Assembly: GCA_003255025.1 (NCBI GenBank)
Contig: QANY01004032.1
Coordinates: 62,001-126,000, forward strand
Direction: 5' to 3'
Source of the DNA: Datisca glomerata
Lineage: Eukaryota > Streptophyta > Magnoliopsida > Cucurbitales > Datiscaceae
Length of the DNA stretch: 64,000 nt
In this document: piece after piece, positions 1 to 11,225 of the stretch
Layout: each line of letters starts with the position of its first letter
How positions within the stretch are numbered: position 1 is the first letter of the stretch
Program-made: the position numbers and the translations under genes
Notes under the pieces: generated by a model
What the model saw: the letters and a program-made list of their open reading frames with translations, nothing else
Databases searched by the model: none
What the model was told of the DNA's origin: nothing

Positions 1-809
1 TTTTTACATTTCATATCATTTGATTTTCCTTCCCCTGCCCGCGATCTCCCTCTCCCACTCACATTATCTCTCTCTACTGAACACTGAACAGTGAATGAGA
101 GTTTTCTTTTGCTTAATTTTCACCCTTCGGCACCTCTCAGTCCGGCGATATCCAATTTTCATACTCACAGTCTCTCTCTTGGCTGAGCAGTGAAGGTAAA
201 CATTGTTCTTCTTCTTCCCTCTTGGTCTTTATGCTCTCTCGAGTCACAGTCGCTCTCTACATATAGTTTCTTTACGGTGAGTTTCTTCTTTGTATCTCAG
301 TTCATCTCTCACTCTTGATTTTAGGTTTTCTTTTATATGATTTAGAGATTCAACAATTCATCAGAAATTTAGAGAAAGAAAAATGTAGATCTGAGAAGAA
401 GGAAAAGAGTAGAAGAAGGAAACGGTGAGAAGAAAAGAGAAGAAGAAAATCTCACATGCGAGCTGCGACGACGAGAGAGAGGCTGAGATCGTTCGGTCAA
501 GTCTGACGATGAGAGAGAGGCTGAGATCAACGAGAGAGAGGCTGTGAGCTGCGACTGAGTGGATCGAGAGACAAAGGGTTAAGAGAGATGGTCGAGAGAG
601 AGAGAGGGTCAAGAGAGAGATGTGTTTTTCTTTAGTCCTGTGTAGTCCCCCCAAAAATAAGAGGACCAAGTTATCCGGCTCTGGTGGGGCTAAACACCCC
701 ACCGTATTAACTAATACATACATTATTTTTTACCAAACACTGGACAATACTAGAATAGTACTATCCAGTCTCTTAATATTGTACAATCCGGTTAGCCAAA
801 CAAGCCCTT
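1..809. mobile_element. Right end of a DNA-transposon-like unit with gene-leader-like interior
   Basis: The stretch 620-809 ends in AGCCAAACAAGCCC, which on the other strand reads GGGCTTGTTTGGCT, a form common at plant DNA-transposon termini. The interior (1-360) is rich in CT tracts and has possible splice signals (for example GGTGAGTTT near 277 and a CAG near 300). It looks like the leader and first intron of a plant gene. No matching left terminus is seen, so the element may start before the window. Two ORFs here (361-723 minus, 620-811 plus) are low-complexity and unlike any family I know. 810-952 shows nothing recognisable. The class of element is not decided. Confidence 0.35.
462..620. 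repeat. GA-rich tract with repeated gagagagaggctgagatc
   Basis: Three near-identical copies of the motif gagagagaggctga/tg occur around 472, 510 and 531 in a purine-rich stretch that ends in further GA repeats. This low complexity explains the 120-codon antisense frame across it. Confidence 0.7.
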
Positions 810-957
810 GATGTTATGCGGTTTGACACAAAAAGTCAGACTCATCATCAAGAGCGACACACATAAAACCATTCGTTGTTATCAACGCCCCTAGAATAGA
901 AGAGGATGTAACTCTATTCGAGTGAAAGAATATTCCCGATAATCATGAATTCACAAG

Positions 958-1663
958 TGCAGAGGGTCCAATAATTGTACTATGAATTTCTCGAATAAAT
1001 GCCCATTCGGCCCAATTCCTACATAAAGATCTTCTACGATGCTCAAACAATTGATAACAAGTTTAAAAGGACATAAAACCAAACCTCATATTTTGGCCGA
1101 AGTTCATATTTTGGCCGAATCTTGCCGAGCTGAAATATGATGGAACCTTACATTCCGATCGAACCTCATATATGGTGGAATAAGGCCGAATCCACAAAGG
1201 TCGAAATGTCGAATCCCGAACTCAGACTTAGTCAATATGAATGAGATAAATAATACCGAATGACAAACAAGAGTGTCTCAAGACCAAAATAAATCACAAA
1301 TAGAAGGAAGAGATATGAAGCCTTCATTAGAAATGAAACTGATGATCCTTTCATATTCCATATTTAATGAAAAATGCTCCATTTTTCATAATTAAGATAA
1401 TGACTCTTCATATTCGGACATGAATGTTGAGTTATCTATATAAAGGTAAAAAAATCTCAAAGAGGTATGACATTCAAAATATTCATAATTCTCTATGTTC
1501 TTCCTTTCCTTCACTTCACTGACTTGAGCGTCGAAGTGTATTAGGTTAGGCACCACACCGTTGTCAAGCCAATATCTTCACGTTCATTTTTTCTTGTGTT
1601 CATCAGAAGACATTCAAAGGAACACATGACAGGATCATCAACAGTGGATTTCTAACATTCACA
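958..1663 (+). repeat. 5' LTR of element A
   Basis: It matches 10483-11220 throughout, for example the shared opening AGAGGGTCCAATAATTGTA and the shared ending CATTCACA. A clear TATA box, TCTATATAAAGG, lies at 1435-1446, so transcription would start near 1470. The U3 part contains repeated TTTTGGCCGAA motifs. Confidence 0.93.
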
Positions 1664-1666
1664 GTT

Positions 1667-1684
1667 TGGCGCCGTCTGTGGGAA
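1667..1684 (+). other. Primer binding site of element A
   Basis: TGGCGCCGTCTGTGGGAA begins three bases after the 5' LTR. A TGGCGCCG start is typical of Tat/Athila-type gypsy elements, which use a tRNA 3' end as primer. The exact tRNA is not certain. Confidence 0.8.
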
Positions 1685-1854
1685 ACACCAACCAATCTCA
1701 TACTTTTTCCCTAATTTGCGCTACATAAATGATGATGAATGCAAGGAATTTTTGAAGGGTCGCTTCATTGGACCCTCCATCAACGGTTGAGTGATGCTCA
1801 GTACCACCCACCAGAAACCCACTGTCACCAACAGAGCTAGAAAACATATCTCTA

Positions 1855-3403
1855 GTGGAGATTATGCGAGTCATCAGACAATTGAACAAGAAAATGGAGA
1901 TTCTTGAAAAAGAAAATCATGACTTACGGAGCAAGATGGATTCGAATGGTTCCGCCACACCTCTTCGACACGTCGAGAGTGGAAATTCTAAGACTGAAGT
2001 AGCTCTCTGCTCAAGAGGTATCCCAATGGATCTAAATCATGATGGAAATGATAGAAGGAGGGAAGAAGACCGTTATAGAGCAAGACAACAAAGAAATATT
2101 AGAAGTCTCTTTGAAGATTCTCATAGGAGTTCTTCCCCAAGAAGACAATTCAGAGACTCAAGAAATAGGTGAGCTAACTAAAGCAAAGAAATGGCGAAGA
2201 CTAGCACAACTCAATGTGAAAGTGCAAGAAGAAGAGCAATGTCAAATGAAAACAATGTCACAAAGAAAATCAAAGATATAGACCGAAGACTAGCACAACT
2301 CAATGTGAAAGTGCAAGAAGAAGATAACCCAGCTATCAGAGACATATGCGAGTCGCCATTCATTAAGGAGACAGCAGTAGGAATTCCTCACGATCAATTA
2401 GAGGCAATTTTATGCAGGCTATTCGCATCGATTCTTACGGGATAAGCCCTTACTTGGTTCGGCACTTTGGAGTTAGGCTCAATATCATTTCATCAACTCG
2501 CTCACGCATTTGTCACTCAACATGGTACCTGCAAAAAGGTCCCTCGATGATCTTGCCATCTTTACAGGATCATACAGGTGTTGATGAAAGCTTGAAAAAA
2601 TACATAAAGTGATTTACACGGGAAAAAATAGGAATAGTAAATTGTGATGATTCCACAGCCGCGAATGCCTTCGTAAGTGGTCTTCTTCCAAATTCACGCA
2701 TTTGTGAATCTATGGTGATAGATGAGCCAGTCACCATGGAAGTTTCCCTTAAAAGAGCGCATAAATTGTGTTGTTAAAAGAATATGCAAGGGAGAAGACT
2801 GATCACCAAGGTTTTCAATCCAGGCGTAATTTAGGGATCAAAAGAAATGATAAGAGGTCAAGATGAGATTCCCCAAAAAGGGATAACATAAATGGTAGCG
2901 AGAGAAGAGATAGATATGATTAGGACAATGAATTAGTTAGGAAAGACAAGAAAATATCTCGAGATCAGGTGGACAAAAGGGGAGCAAAAGAGGACGTAGA
3001 CAATTCGTGCCATCTTACTCCACTTAATATATCTTATTCTTACCTTAGAGCATAGGTCAAGGACAAAGAATATTTTTCTTGGCCAAGAAGGATGAGGGGT
3101 CCACTCAATCAAAGGAATGAGCCCAACACCTACTACATTTTTCACCGAGATTATGGCCACAAAACTGATGAGTGCAGGCATCTGAAGCGCGAAATTGAAG
3201 AACTTATAAAGTGCCGACACCTTATAGAGTACATTGAAAAAGGAGCAGATAAAAGACCAAAGTTGAGACAGGAAAATGATGTGCCTAGTCAAACTGAGAG
3301 AAGAATCATCAATGTTATACATGAAGAAAGCGCTGGATGGAATGTGATTCACGACAAGGAAAAATCTCGTCAGAGCAGCCAAACTCCCAGTTCCCAATAT
3401 TAA
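1855..3403 (+). pseudogene. Degenerate gag of element A
   Basis: The capsid gene is split over at least three frames. 1855-2172 encodes a charged coiled-coil N-terminus (residues such as LNKKMEILEKENHDLRSK). The gag core (FHQLAHAFVTQHGT-like) lies at about 2440-2560 and is frame-shifted. 3092-3403 holds the nucleocapsid region, with FHRDYGHKTDEC and the following KREIEELI typical of Tat gag zinc knuckles, although the first cysteine appears replaced. A short direct duplication repeats CTAGCACAACTCAATGTGAA at about 2200 and 2287. Several in-frame stops rule out an intact product. Confidence 0.8.
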
Positions 3404-3443
3404 CGCCCCAAGCAAATTTGCGCAAGACCTGAATATTTATTTT

Positions 3444-3860
3444 TCTTCTTTGGAGTTATAAGAAGTCCACAAACCACATGATGAGACTTTACTTTTTTCT
3501 TTGGACGTAGCTAATTTTAACGTAAAGCGCATCTTGGTGGACCTAGGAAGTGCGGTGAATGTCATTTATCTCCTAGCATTCGAACAAATGAGAATAGATA
3601 CGTTGAATATCATCAGGCCCGAGACAGATTTGATCGGATTCGATGGAGTGGTTCCCAAGTCTTCCAGAAGTATTAATGTTCCAGTCATAGCAAAGGGGGT
3701 CAATAAGTTGATAGAGCTTTAAGTTGTGGATTCAGATTCTCCGTACAATATGATCCTTGATCGGCCATGGATTCATTCAATGAACGTTGTTCCTTTGACA
3801 TATCATTAAACAATTAAATTTTCAACTCCTCATTGCATCCAGGAGATACATGGTGATGAA
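3444..3860 (+). pseudogene. Retropepsin (aspartic protease) domain of element A
   Basis: The frame 3501-3722 reads VKRILVDLGSAVNVIYLLAF, where family members carry D-S/T-G at the catalytic loop; here it is D-L-G. Further on, DSDSPYNMILDRPWIHSM matches the conserved C-terminal part of plant gypsy proteases but follows a stop at 3721. The enzyme would cut the gag-pol polyprotein. The catalytic change and the stop both suggest it is inactive. Confidence 0.8.
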
Positions 3861-4064
3861 GTCACTTCTAGAAATTTCCATCTTGCAAGTCTGAAAGCCA
3901 ATAGAACGAAATAGAAATTACAACAAGTCGAATCGACATCACGATTCGAAGATCTACAAGTTAATGAACTAGAGAACCCCACCGTAGAAGAAACAATGGA
4001 AGTATGTATTCACGCTTCCAAATCATAAAGAGTTGTTAAGATTGGAATGGGTTTGGAGGAAGGA

Positions 4065-4905
4065 TTAAGAAAGAAGCTCATGGATTTTTTGACTCAAAAC
4101 TATGACACTTTCGCATGGTCCATTACTGACATGCCATGCATTGACCCGGGAGTCATGACTCATAGGTTAGAGGTCGATCCAACTCATAAGCTAGTGAGGC
4201 AAAAGAGGTGAAAGTTTACAAAGGAGCAATGCCATAATCAATGATGAAGTGCAGAGACTTCTCAATGCCGGATTTATCAAAGAAGTAAGATATCCATACT
4301 GGCTAGCAAATGTTGTAGTGGTGAAAAAGAAAAATGGGAAATGGAGAATTTGTTTTGACATCACAGATTTGAACAAGGCGTGCCCAAAAGACAGTTTCCC
4401 CTTACCCAAGATTGATCAATTGGTAGACGCAACTACAGGTCACAAAATGCTTAGCTTTGTGGATGCTTTTTCTGGGTATAATCACATATACATGCTACCA
4501 TCAAATAAGGAAAAAATGACTTTCATCATAAGAGGGGAATTTATTGTTACAAGGTCATGCCTTTTGGCCTAAAAAATATTGAAGCAATTTATCAACGGCT
4601 TGTGAATCATATGTTCAGGGAGCACCTTAGAAACAGAATGGAAGTGTACATTGATGAAATGCTTGTCAAATCTTTCATAGTTGAGGATCATATGGAAGAC
4701 CTTCGACAGGCTTTTGAGGTACTAAATAAGTATAAAATGAAACTTAATTCTATAAAGTGTACTTTTGGTGTCTCTTCAGGAAAGTTTCTCAGACACTTGG
4801 TAACACGACATGGAAATGAAGCCAATCCCGAACAGATTCAGGCAGTGTTGGACATGCCAACACCTACAAATATCATTTCAAGACATCATACAAGTGCCTA
4901 CCTTT
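4065..4905 (+). pseudogene. Reverse transcriptase domain of element A
   Basis: The domain runs over two frames. 4249-4572 has the fingers and first palm motif (KKKNGKWRICFDITDLNKA, then LPKIDQLVD and SFVDAFSGYNHI). 4557-5021 starts at the conserved MPFGLKN and reaches the active site. That site, at 4647-4658, reads Tyr-Ile-Asp-Glu in place of Tyr-x-Asp-Asp, so a catalytic aspartate is lost. Upstream, FAWSITDMPCIDPGVMTHRL is the usual Tat lead-in. An internal stop lies near 4209 and a frameshift near 4560. Confidence 0.9.
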
Positions 4906-5372
4906 TTCAATATCCTAAAAGGAATAAAAAAGATCGGGTGGACGAAGGAATGCGACAAAGCTTTTTTAGATCTCGAACTTTACCTGATGACACCTCCGCT
5001 TCTGGTAAAACCAAAGGATGAGGAGACCTTATATCTTTATTTGGTCATTTCTGACACGACAGTTAGCTCTGTGTTGATTCATGAGGATGGCAAGGAGAAA
5101 CAACTGGTATATTACACAAGTCACGCTATGTTGGATGTAGAAACTCATTATTCACAAATGGAGAAGCTTGCCCTCGCACTCATCACTTCAGCAAGGACAC
5201 TCAGGCCTTACTTTCAAAGTCATTCTATTGTTATTCGCACTAACAATCCCCTAAAAGTTGTGTTTCACAAACCTGACATGTCAAGAGGACTCATGAAATG
5301 GGCGGTGGAATTAGAAGAATTTGACGTATCCTATACCCCGCGATCAGAGCTCAAGCCTTGGCTGATTTTATA
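4906..5372 (+). pseudogene. RNase H domain 1 (RT-linked) of element A
   Basis: In frame 4810-5373, the segment from TPPLLVKP through LYLVISDTTVSSVLIHEDG, QLVYYTSHAM and RTLRPYFQSH is the retroviral-type RNase H and connection domain that follows gypsy reverse transcriptase. It would remove the RNA strand during cDNA synthesis. The frame shifts relative to the preceding RT part. Confidence 0.85.
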
Positions 5373-5881
5373 GTAGAAATGACAAAGGCGTCAGAAATTG
5401 AAGGTCCAAAATCTCTACCCACAGAATATGGGGATGTGGATGCTATTATGAAAGATCCCAATAAGGATGATGAATGGGTTTTGTACGGAGACTGTTTGTC
5501 AAATGATAAAGGTTGCGGAGTAGGGTCAATATTGAAAACTCCTAAAGGAGCAATCATTAAACAATCACTCTGATTTAGTTTCACACATCCAATAATGAAG
5601 TCGAATATGAAGCGCTGATAGTCGGGATGAACTTAGCAAATACTATTGGGGCATCCAAACTAATTATCTTTAGCGACTCACAGTTGATTGTGAATCAAAT
5701 AAACGGGAATTTTCAAGCTAAAGACACTCACATGAGTTTGTATCTTCAAATGGTGTCTCAATATAAGGATTCTTTCCAAAAGTTCAGCATACAACAACTT
5801 TCTCGTAGTGAGAATAGTCATGTCGACGCTTTGGCCAACTTGGACCCAGCCATTGATACGGAGTTAGGCGAACGATCCTAG
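5373..5881 (+). pseudogene. Second RNase H (archaeal-like type) of element A
   Basis: Frames 5358-5573 and 5627-5881 carry the second RNase H found in the Tat lineage: LYGDCLSNDKGCGVGSIL, then (after a frameshift) ASKLIIFSDSQLIVNQINGN and RSENSHVDALANL. The SDSQL and HVDALA motifs hold acidic residues of the active site. The first motif has GDCLS where D-G-S/A is usual. Two RNase H modules in series assign this element to Tat. Confidence 0.85.
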
Positions 5882-6099
5882 TAGAGTACTTGGCAGCACC
5901 TAGCGTACGACACTTCACAAGTAACCAGGAATCCCCAATAATGATCAATGAGTCATTTTCAATAGAACCACCTCTGTTAGAAGAATCCTAGATAGATCCA
6001 ATCAAGAGATACATTTCTTGCGGAGAACTTCCTGAAGATAAGTCAAAATCGAGGAAGATTATATGTAAGCAACTCGTTACTCAATCATTGAATGAGTAA

Positions 6100-6960
6100 T
6101 TTACAGACGATCATTCTCTAGTCCATACCTTAAATGTCTCAGTGAGGAGGAAGCACGATATGTATTAGAAAAATCACATGAAGGCCAATGTGAAAATCAT
6201 TCTGGGGCACGTTCACTGGCGTATAAGGCTAAAATGATGGGATATTTCTGCCAATAATGAAAATAGACGCAGCTGAGTATACTCGACAATGTGACAAATG
6301 TCCACGATTCACACCAATCATACACTTACCAGCAGAAGAGTTAAATCCAATCCTAGTGCCTTAGCCATTCATGTAGTAGGGGATGTATATAATAGGTCCT
6401 ATGCCTATGGCCCCTGCTAAAAAATATTTTTTTCCTATTAGTAACTGACTACTTCTCTAAGTGGGTGGAAGTCAAAGCATATGCGAATATTAAGGAGCGA
6501 GATATGAAGAATTTTTTATGGAAACATGTGATTTGTCATTTTGGAATTCCAAGAGTAATTGTGACTGATAATGGACCCCAATTTACGGGTAATGTGTTAA
6601 AAAATGTCTGCAGAGATTTGAACATTCAACTAAGATATTCAATTTCGCGTCATCCATAAGCAAATGGACAACCTGAAGCTTCAAACAAAATGATATATGG
6701 TACTCTGAAGAAAAGACTTGATCAGGCTAAAGGAAATCGGGTAGAAGAGCTTCCGGCAGTTTTATGGTCTTACTGCACCACCAGGCAGGCACCTACCGAA
6801 GAAATACCTTTCACTCTAACTTATGGAATAAAAGCTGTCATACCAATGGAAATTAGTCTTCCATCCTAAAGAACTCATTCTGCAGACATAAATAAAAAAG
6901 AAGATGCGATTAGAGAAGCTCTTGATAACTTGGAATAAAAAAGTGAAGTCACATTAATAA
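6100..6960 (+). pseudogene. Integrase of element A
   Basis: The N-terminal zinc-binding part is frame-shifted around 6120-6350 (SHEGQCENHSG-like, then CDKC). The core shows the catalytic triad pattern: first Asp in LVTDYFSKWVEV (about 6440), second in VTDNGPQF (about 6560), and Glu in GQPEASNK after a stop at 6657. The C-terminal part fades near 6960. The order after RNase H is that of Ty3/gypsy. At least three stops make it a pseudogene. Confidence 0.88.
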
Positions 6961-7369
6961 AACTCCATAATTACCGGGAAGTTTGGCATTCGACCCCATC
7001 AAAATTTGGCCTTTTTAGCCCACTAAAAGTCCTGCTGTGTGGAGTTAGGCACCTCAATTTTATAAGGTTTTTAGTTTCCTATTAGCGCTAAACCATCAAC
7101 ATATAAAAGAAAAGTTACGATCATGAACAAAATATTCGACTTTCTTAATACAATTGAAAAAAAAGAGTGAAATTCATTAGTTCATTCAAAATGAAGTTTT
7201 AAGGTTACACATGATCAAAGTCTTACTTTACAAAGTCCATTCAAAAAGAAAGTAAGCAGAAGTTCAACATTAAAACAAATCACTAGGGCCTAACATAAGT
7301 CATGACCGACATCTGTAACATTACCATCAAAAGTTCCAGAATCTCCAAAAAGAGTAGAAGCATCTCTAG

Positions 7370-9634
7370 CCTAAAAGCTTGTACCTAGGTGAGTTCTGAT
7401 ACACTTACTGCTAGAGCAAAAGAACTCAACGCCTCATCAAGTTGGCTATCAATATCATCTTCCTCGGCGTTGTAGTCTTAAGCATTTTCTTCCTCACCTT
7501 CAAATGCGATCGGTGACCATTTTTCTACTTTTCCATCTTTATATTCAGCATTCATCATATCTCTGCCTACGATGACCCTAACATAATAAAAAGGTTCTCT
7601 CTTTCTTATTTTGTTTGAATCTTGTTCTCCTCCAACCTTTTCACTTTATTCTTTAAGTAGCCATAATCCAATAAATTTTGATCACGCTCGCGAGATATGT
7701 CATCCAGTTTTGACTTTGTTGAGATCAATCGTGACTGGAACGTGTCTTTTTCTTGCTCCAACTTGACCACTTTATTTCTTCAAATTGCCGTGTCAGCCTT
7801 GATAAGAAGCAACTCAACCTTCATCTCCTTCAAATCATCCTCAATTTTCACTTTATCTTGTTCTCTTTGAATAGCCCACTTGTATAGGTCCAAAAGAGAT
7901 TGAGAAACCTGCAAGAAGAAACATTTTATTAGTTATCATTGATTAAGTTACCAAAAGAATAAGAAATAGAAAGAAAGGTCACCCTCATCGATTGCGCAAC
8001 GGATAAAAGATAAACTTCGTCATCCTCTTTTGAAGATAAGACTTCTGATCACGACTCAAGTAAATATTATGCATCAGAACTTAACTTGGTTTATCTTCTT
8101 CTTGAAATGATGAACTAGGAGTAATAGGAATGAGAAGTCCTCCAGATGGACGTTCAGTTTGAGAAGCACCAGAGATGGCCGACAGAGAAAGCACAACTGA
8201 TGGTTCAGATCTCAATCATTTTGAGCCTTGAGCATCAATATCAATTGCTTGAGGAGGGGTTGTAGTCAAACTCTCTGTCCTTGGTACTTTAGGTACATTT
8301 TGTACCTTCTGTTTCTTTCTTGCAACAATAGTAGATCTCGCCTTTCTCTTCATCTCCTCAATTTTATCCAATGGAGGAGCATTTTTCATGCTGGCTCTTG
8401 CTCTTTTCTTCACTTCCTCAATATCATTCAACGGAGTAGCATCCTTTATCATATATGCCATGACTAAAGGAAATTTGTTTTCAAATTCAGTCAAGGGCGG
8501 GTCATTTTCAAAAAAGGAGTAACTTCCATACAAGTAATTCGATGTAATTCTATCTAGTGTTAATCTATTAAACTAAAGTGGAAAGCAAGGAATACCTTTG
8601 GGAATGTCCTCTACGCAACGCCAAAGCCCTACGTCCTTAAGGTTTTGAGCGGACCATAAAATTTTCTAATTATGATCAGGTATCGTTAGATACGTATCAA
8701 GAATATCTTACGAAGATTCGGATATTGTAATACAAGTAGTCAAGTCAATTGCTGAAAAAAAGAAAAAAAAACATAAATTCAATAGATGACATAATGAGAA
8801 TATATATTACAAACAGAAGTAAGCATCTAATACCTGGGATACCCCAACTAGTCCTGACCCGAACATCATGAATATGCTTGTCTGGACCATATTCCTAAGG
8901 ACCTCGAACATAAAAGAATCACGGCCTAAAATGCTTATTACTATTGGGAAGTTGGTGAATGAGACCTAAACCGCCCCTATGACTAAAAGAGTACTAGCCT
9001 TAATTCTTTTGATGTTGAAATAAGGAGAAGCAACCTCTCGTCATACTTAGTGAAGTGCCGATGCCAGTTTTATGGCCAAGGATGATCAAAGAAATGAGAA
9101 TTCACCATGCATACGAAAGAAGCTGAGTGGGAGCTAAGTTATAATGTTTTAATACCATTCGGATAAAAGGGTGAAGAGGAAAACGGAAGTTGACCCACCG
9201 TAACAGACATTCATAAAAAGTAACCCAACCTTCTAGTTCTGAATATTCTCTCTCATCTTGACTAGGGGAACGCAACTCAATGGAAGATGGAACGCCTATT
9301 GTCCTCGTAATTTTTTAAGATCATTAGTACAAATTTTATAGAAATGCCATTTGCCCTTCGGAACACCTTGAAACACGGTTTCGACATGCTCTTCAAAATC
9401 AGACTCACTAATGACTGACTCGCATTCAGATGAAGAAGAATCTTGTATGGACATCCTAGACTCTTCATGGGATGATTCTTGGGTGACAGAATTAGACATA
9501 TTATGAAAATCAACAAACGTCGAAGAAGCACTCATTTGAAAGTAACTAGTGAAAAAAACGACAAGGCAAGATGGAAATACCTCCGTCGAAGTGTCGCCAG
9601 AAACCATACCAGAAACCTCGTCAGGAAACGTCAT
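7370..9634 (-). pseudogene. Antisense accessory gene (aORF) of element A, Transposase_28-like
   Basis: A gene-like region lies on the strand opposite to pol. From the start at 9634 it has an acidic, Ser/Glu-rich N-terminus, then VFQGVPKGKWHFYKICTNDL. In the next frame (about 9300-9090) comes a block with RWVNFRFPLHPF and YNLAPTQL, matching the pattern of plant 'putative gypsy-type transposon' (Transposase_28) proteins. 8533-8216 encodes a basic, coiled part with a twofold repeat of PL-x-x-IEE-x-K-x-x-AR. 7900-7370 is an acidic tail. Antisense extra ORFs of this kind are known in Tat elements (Retand-like). Stops and frameshifts, or unrecognised introns, interrupt it. Its function is unknown. 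Confidence 0.6.
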
Positions 9635-9779
9635 TGAACAATGCCAAAAACGTCACCGGCAATTTAACTGGAAACTTCGTCAGAAAACCTCAACGGCAAA
9701 CTTGATGCCGGAAGAGCTTTTAAAGTTTAAAGATAATTGAGGAATGAGAATGAATAAGTTGAAGTTGTGGTAAAAAAAT

Positions 9780-10138
9780 GAAGATGGAGAAGAGTTAAAT
9801 AGGTGGTGTAATTTTAAACCAACGACTAAGATCATCCCACATGGCGTTCATCTAAAGTAAAAGGTTGAATTCACATGGATCACAATCCATCTCATCATTC
9901 ATCTTTTCAATATTCATCCAACGGTCACAATTATTTTAATAATGAAATAATCAATGGATGTGGATGAAAGCACGCAGATCACTATCCATGCCTTTCATTC
10001 CATAAATTCATCCAAGGATCACAAACGTTAAGGATCAAGGGTTAACAAATTAATTTACACGGATCACAATCCATGGCTTTTCATCCAAGCATCTAAAACA
10101 TGACCCATGGAGCACGACTGGACCAAACCACCCCGGGC
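9780..10138. other. Non-coding part of element A 3' region
   Basis: No credible gene. The phrase GGATCACAATCCAT and close variants recur at about 9878, 9978 and 10059, with CATCCAA nearby, giving weak 80-110 bp periodicity. Confidence 0.5.
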
Positions 10139-10320
10139 CGAGCTCAGTTCGGCCTGGTAGAACTGCTCCAGGTTGAGCTCAGTTCAGCCTGGCCGAACTG
10201 CTCCAGACAGAGCTCAGTTCAGCCTGGCCGAACTGCTCGAGTTTAGCCTAGCCGAACTGCTCCACGCCGAGCATAATTCGGCCAGGCCGAACCATTCCAG
10301 GTCGAACTCTATGGCCAAAA
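10139..10320. repeat. 35-bp palindromic tandem repeat in element A 3' UTR
   Basis: About five units with period 35 bp, starting GAGCTCAGTTC and ending GAACTGCTCCAG; one unit has lost about 11 bp. Each unit is an inverted repeat in which CAGTTCGGCC faces GGCCGAACTG with a one-base spacer, with scattered mismatches. The GGCCGAA core also occurs in the element's own LTR (about 1095-1120). Tandem repeats in the 3' UTR of Tat/Ogre elements are a known source of satellite DNA. Confidence 0.85.
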
Positions 10321-10469
10321 TAGCTCGGCTTGGATGAATGTGCTCGGTCTAGCACAACTTGGTCACATTCACTATCCGCTAAGGAACTGACGATCTAACC
10401 TGTTTAAGAAATTTTTGTGAACGAAACAAAATACTTCAAAGAATTCGAAGTTTTTACTTAGATTTCTGA

Positions 10470-10482
10470 AGTGGGGGAAAAC
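10470..10482 (+). other. Polypurine tract of element A
   Basis: AGTGGGGGAAAAC directly precedes the TG of the 3' LTR, as required for priming of plus-strand DNA. Confidence 0.85.
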
Positions 10483-11220
10483 TGTAGAGGGTCCAATAAT
10501 TGTATTATGAATTTCTTGAATAAAGGCTCACTTGGTCCAATTCCTACATAAAGATTTTCTACAATGCTCAAATAATTGATAACAAGTTCAAAAGGACATA
10601 AAACTAAAATATGACCGATCCTCATATTTTGGCCGAAGTTTATATTTTGGCCGAACTTCACATTTCGGTTAAATCTCGCCGAGCCGAAATATGGTCAAAC
10701 CTTACATTCTGATCGAACCTCATACAAGGCGGAATAAGGCTGAATCCACAAATGCCAAAAGGTCGAATCTCGAACTCAGACTTAGTGAATATGATTGAAA
10801 AATAATAATACTGAATGACACACGGTAGTGTCTCAAGACCAAAATAAATCATAAATATGAGGAAGATATATGAAGTATTCATTAGAAATGAAACTGATAA
10901 TCCTTTCATATTCCTCATTTAATGAAAGACTCTCCATTTTCCGTAATTATTAAAACGACTCTTCGTATTCGGACATGAATGCTAAGTTATCTATATAAAG
11001 GCAAACAAATTCTCAAAGAGGTATGGCATTCAAAATATTTAGAATTCTCTACTTTTTCCCTTTCCTTCACTTTACTAAATTGAGCGTCTTAGTGTATTAA
11101 GTTAGGCACTACACTGGTGTCAAGCCAATATCTTCATGTTCATTTTTCTCTTGTACTCATTTGACAACATTCAAAGGAATATATGACAGAATCATCGACA
11201 GTGGATATCTAGCATTCACA
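10483..11220 (+). repeat. 3' LTR of element A
   Basis: Partner of the 5' LTR, with TATA box CTATATAAAG at 10991-11000. It ends CATTCACA and is followed at once by the target duplication ACAAG. Confidence 0.93.
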
Positions 11221-11225
11221 ACAAG

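Larger units (their letters stand above)
958..11220 (+). mobile_element. LTR retrotransposon A: Ty3/gypsy, Tat lineage, complete structure
   Basis: Two long terminal repeats (958-1663 and 10483-11220) begin TG and end CA. They are flanked by the same 5-bp target duplication ACAAG at 953-957 and 11221-11225. The inside holds a primer binding site, gag, protease, reverse transcriptase, two RNase H modules, integrase, an antisense accessory gene, a tandem array and a polypurine tract. Integrase after RNase H marks Ty3/gypsy, and the second RNase H plus an extra ORF marks Tat. The coding part carries many stops and frameshifts, so it is not autonomous now. The LTRs differ by substitutions and by length (706 versus 738 bp), pointing to an old insertion. 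Confidence 0.93.

Noticed and set aside
361..723. 120-residue minus-strand ORF rich in Leu and Ser
   Set aside because: Reading of a GA-repeat tract on the opposite strand; no domain.
2933..3415. 160-residue minus ORF in element A
   Set aside because: Shadow of gag, which shows the zinc-knuckle region on the plus strand.
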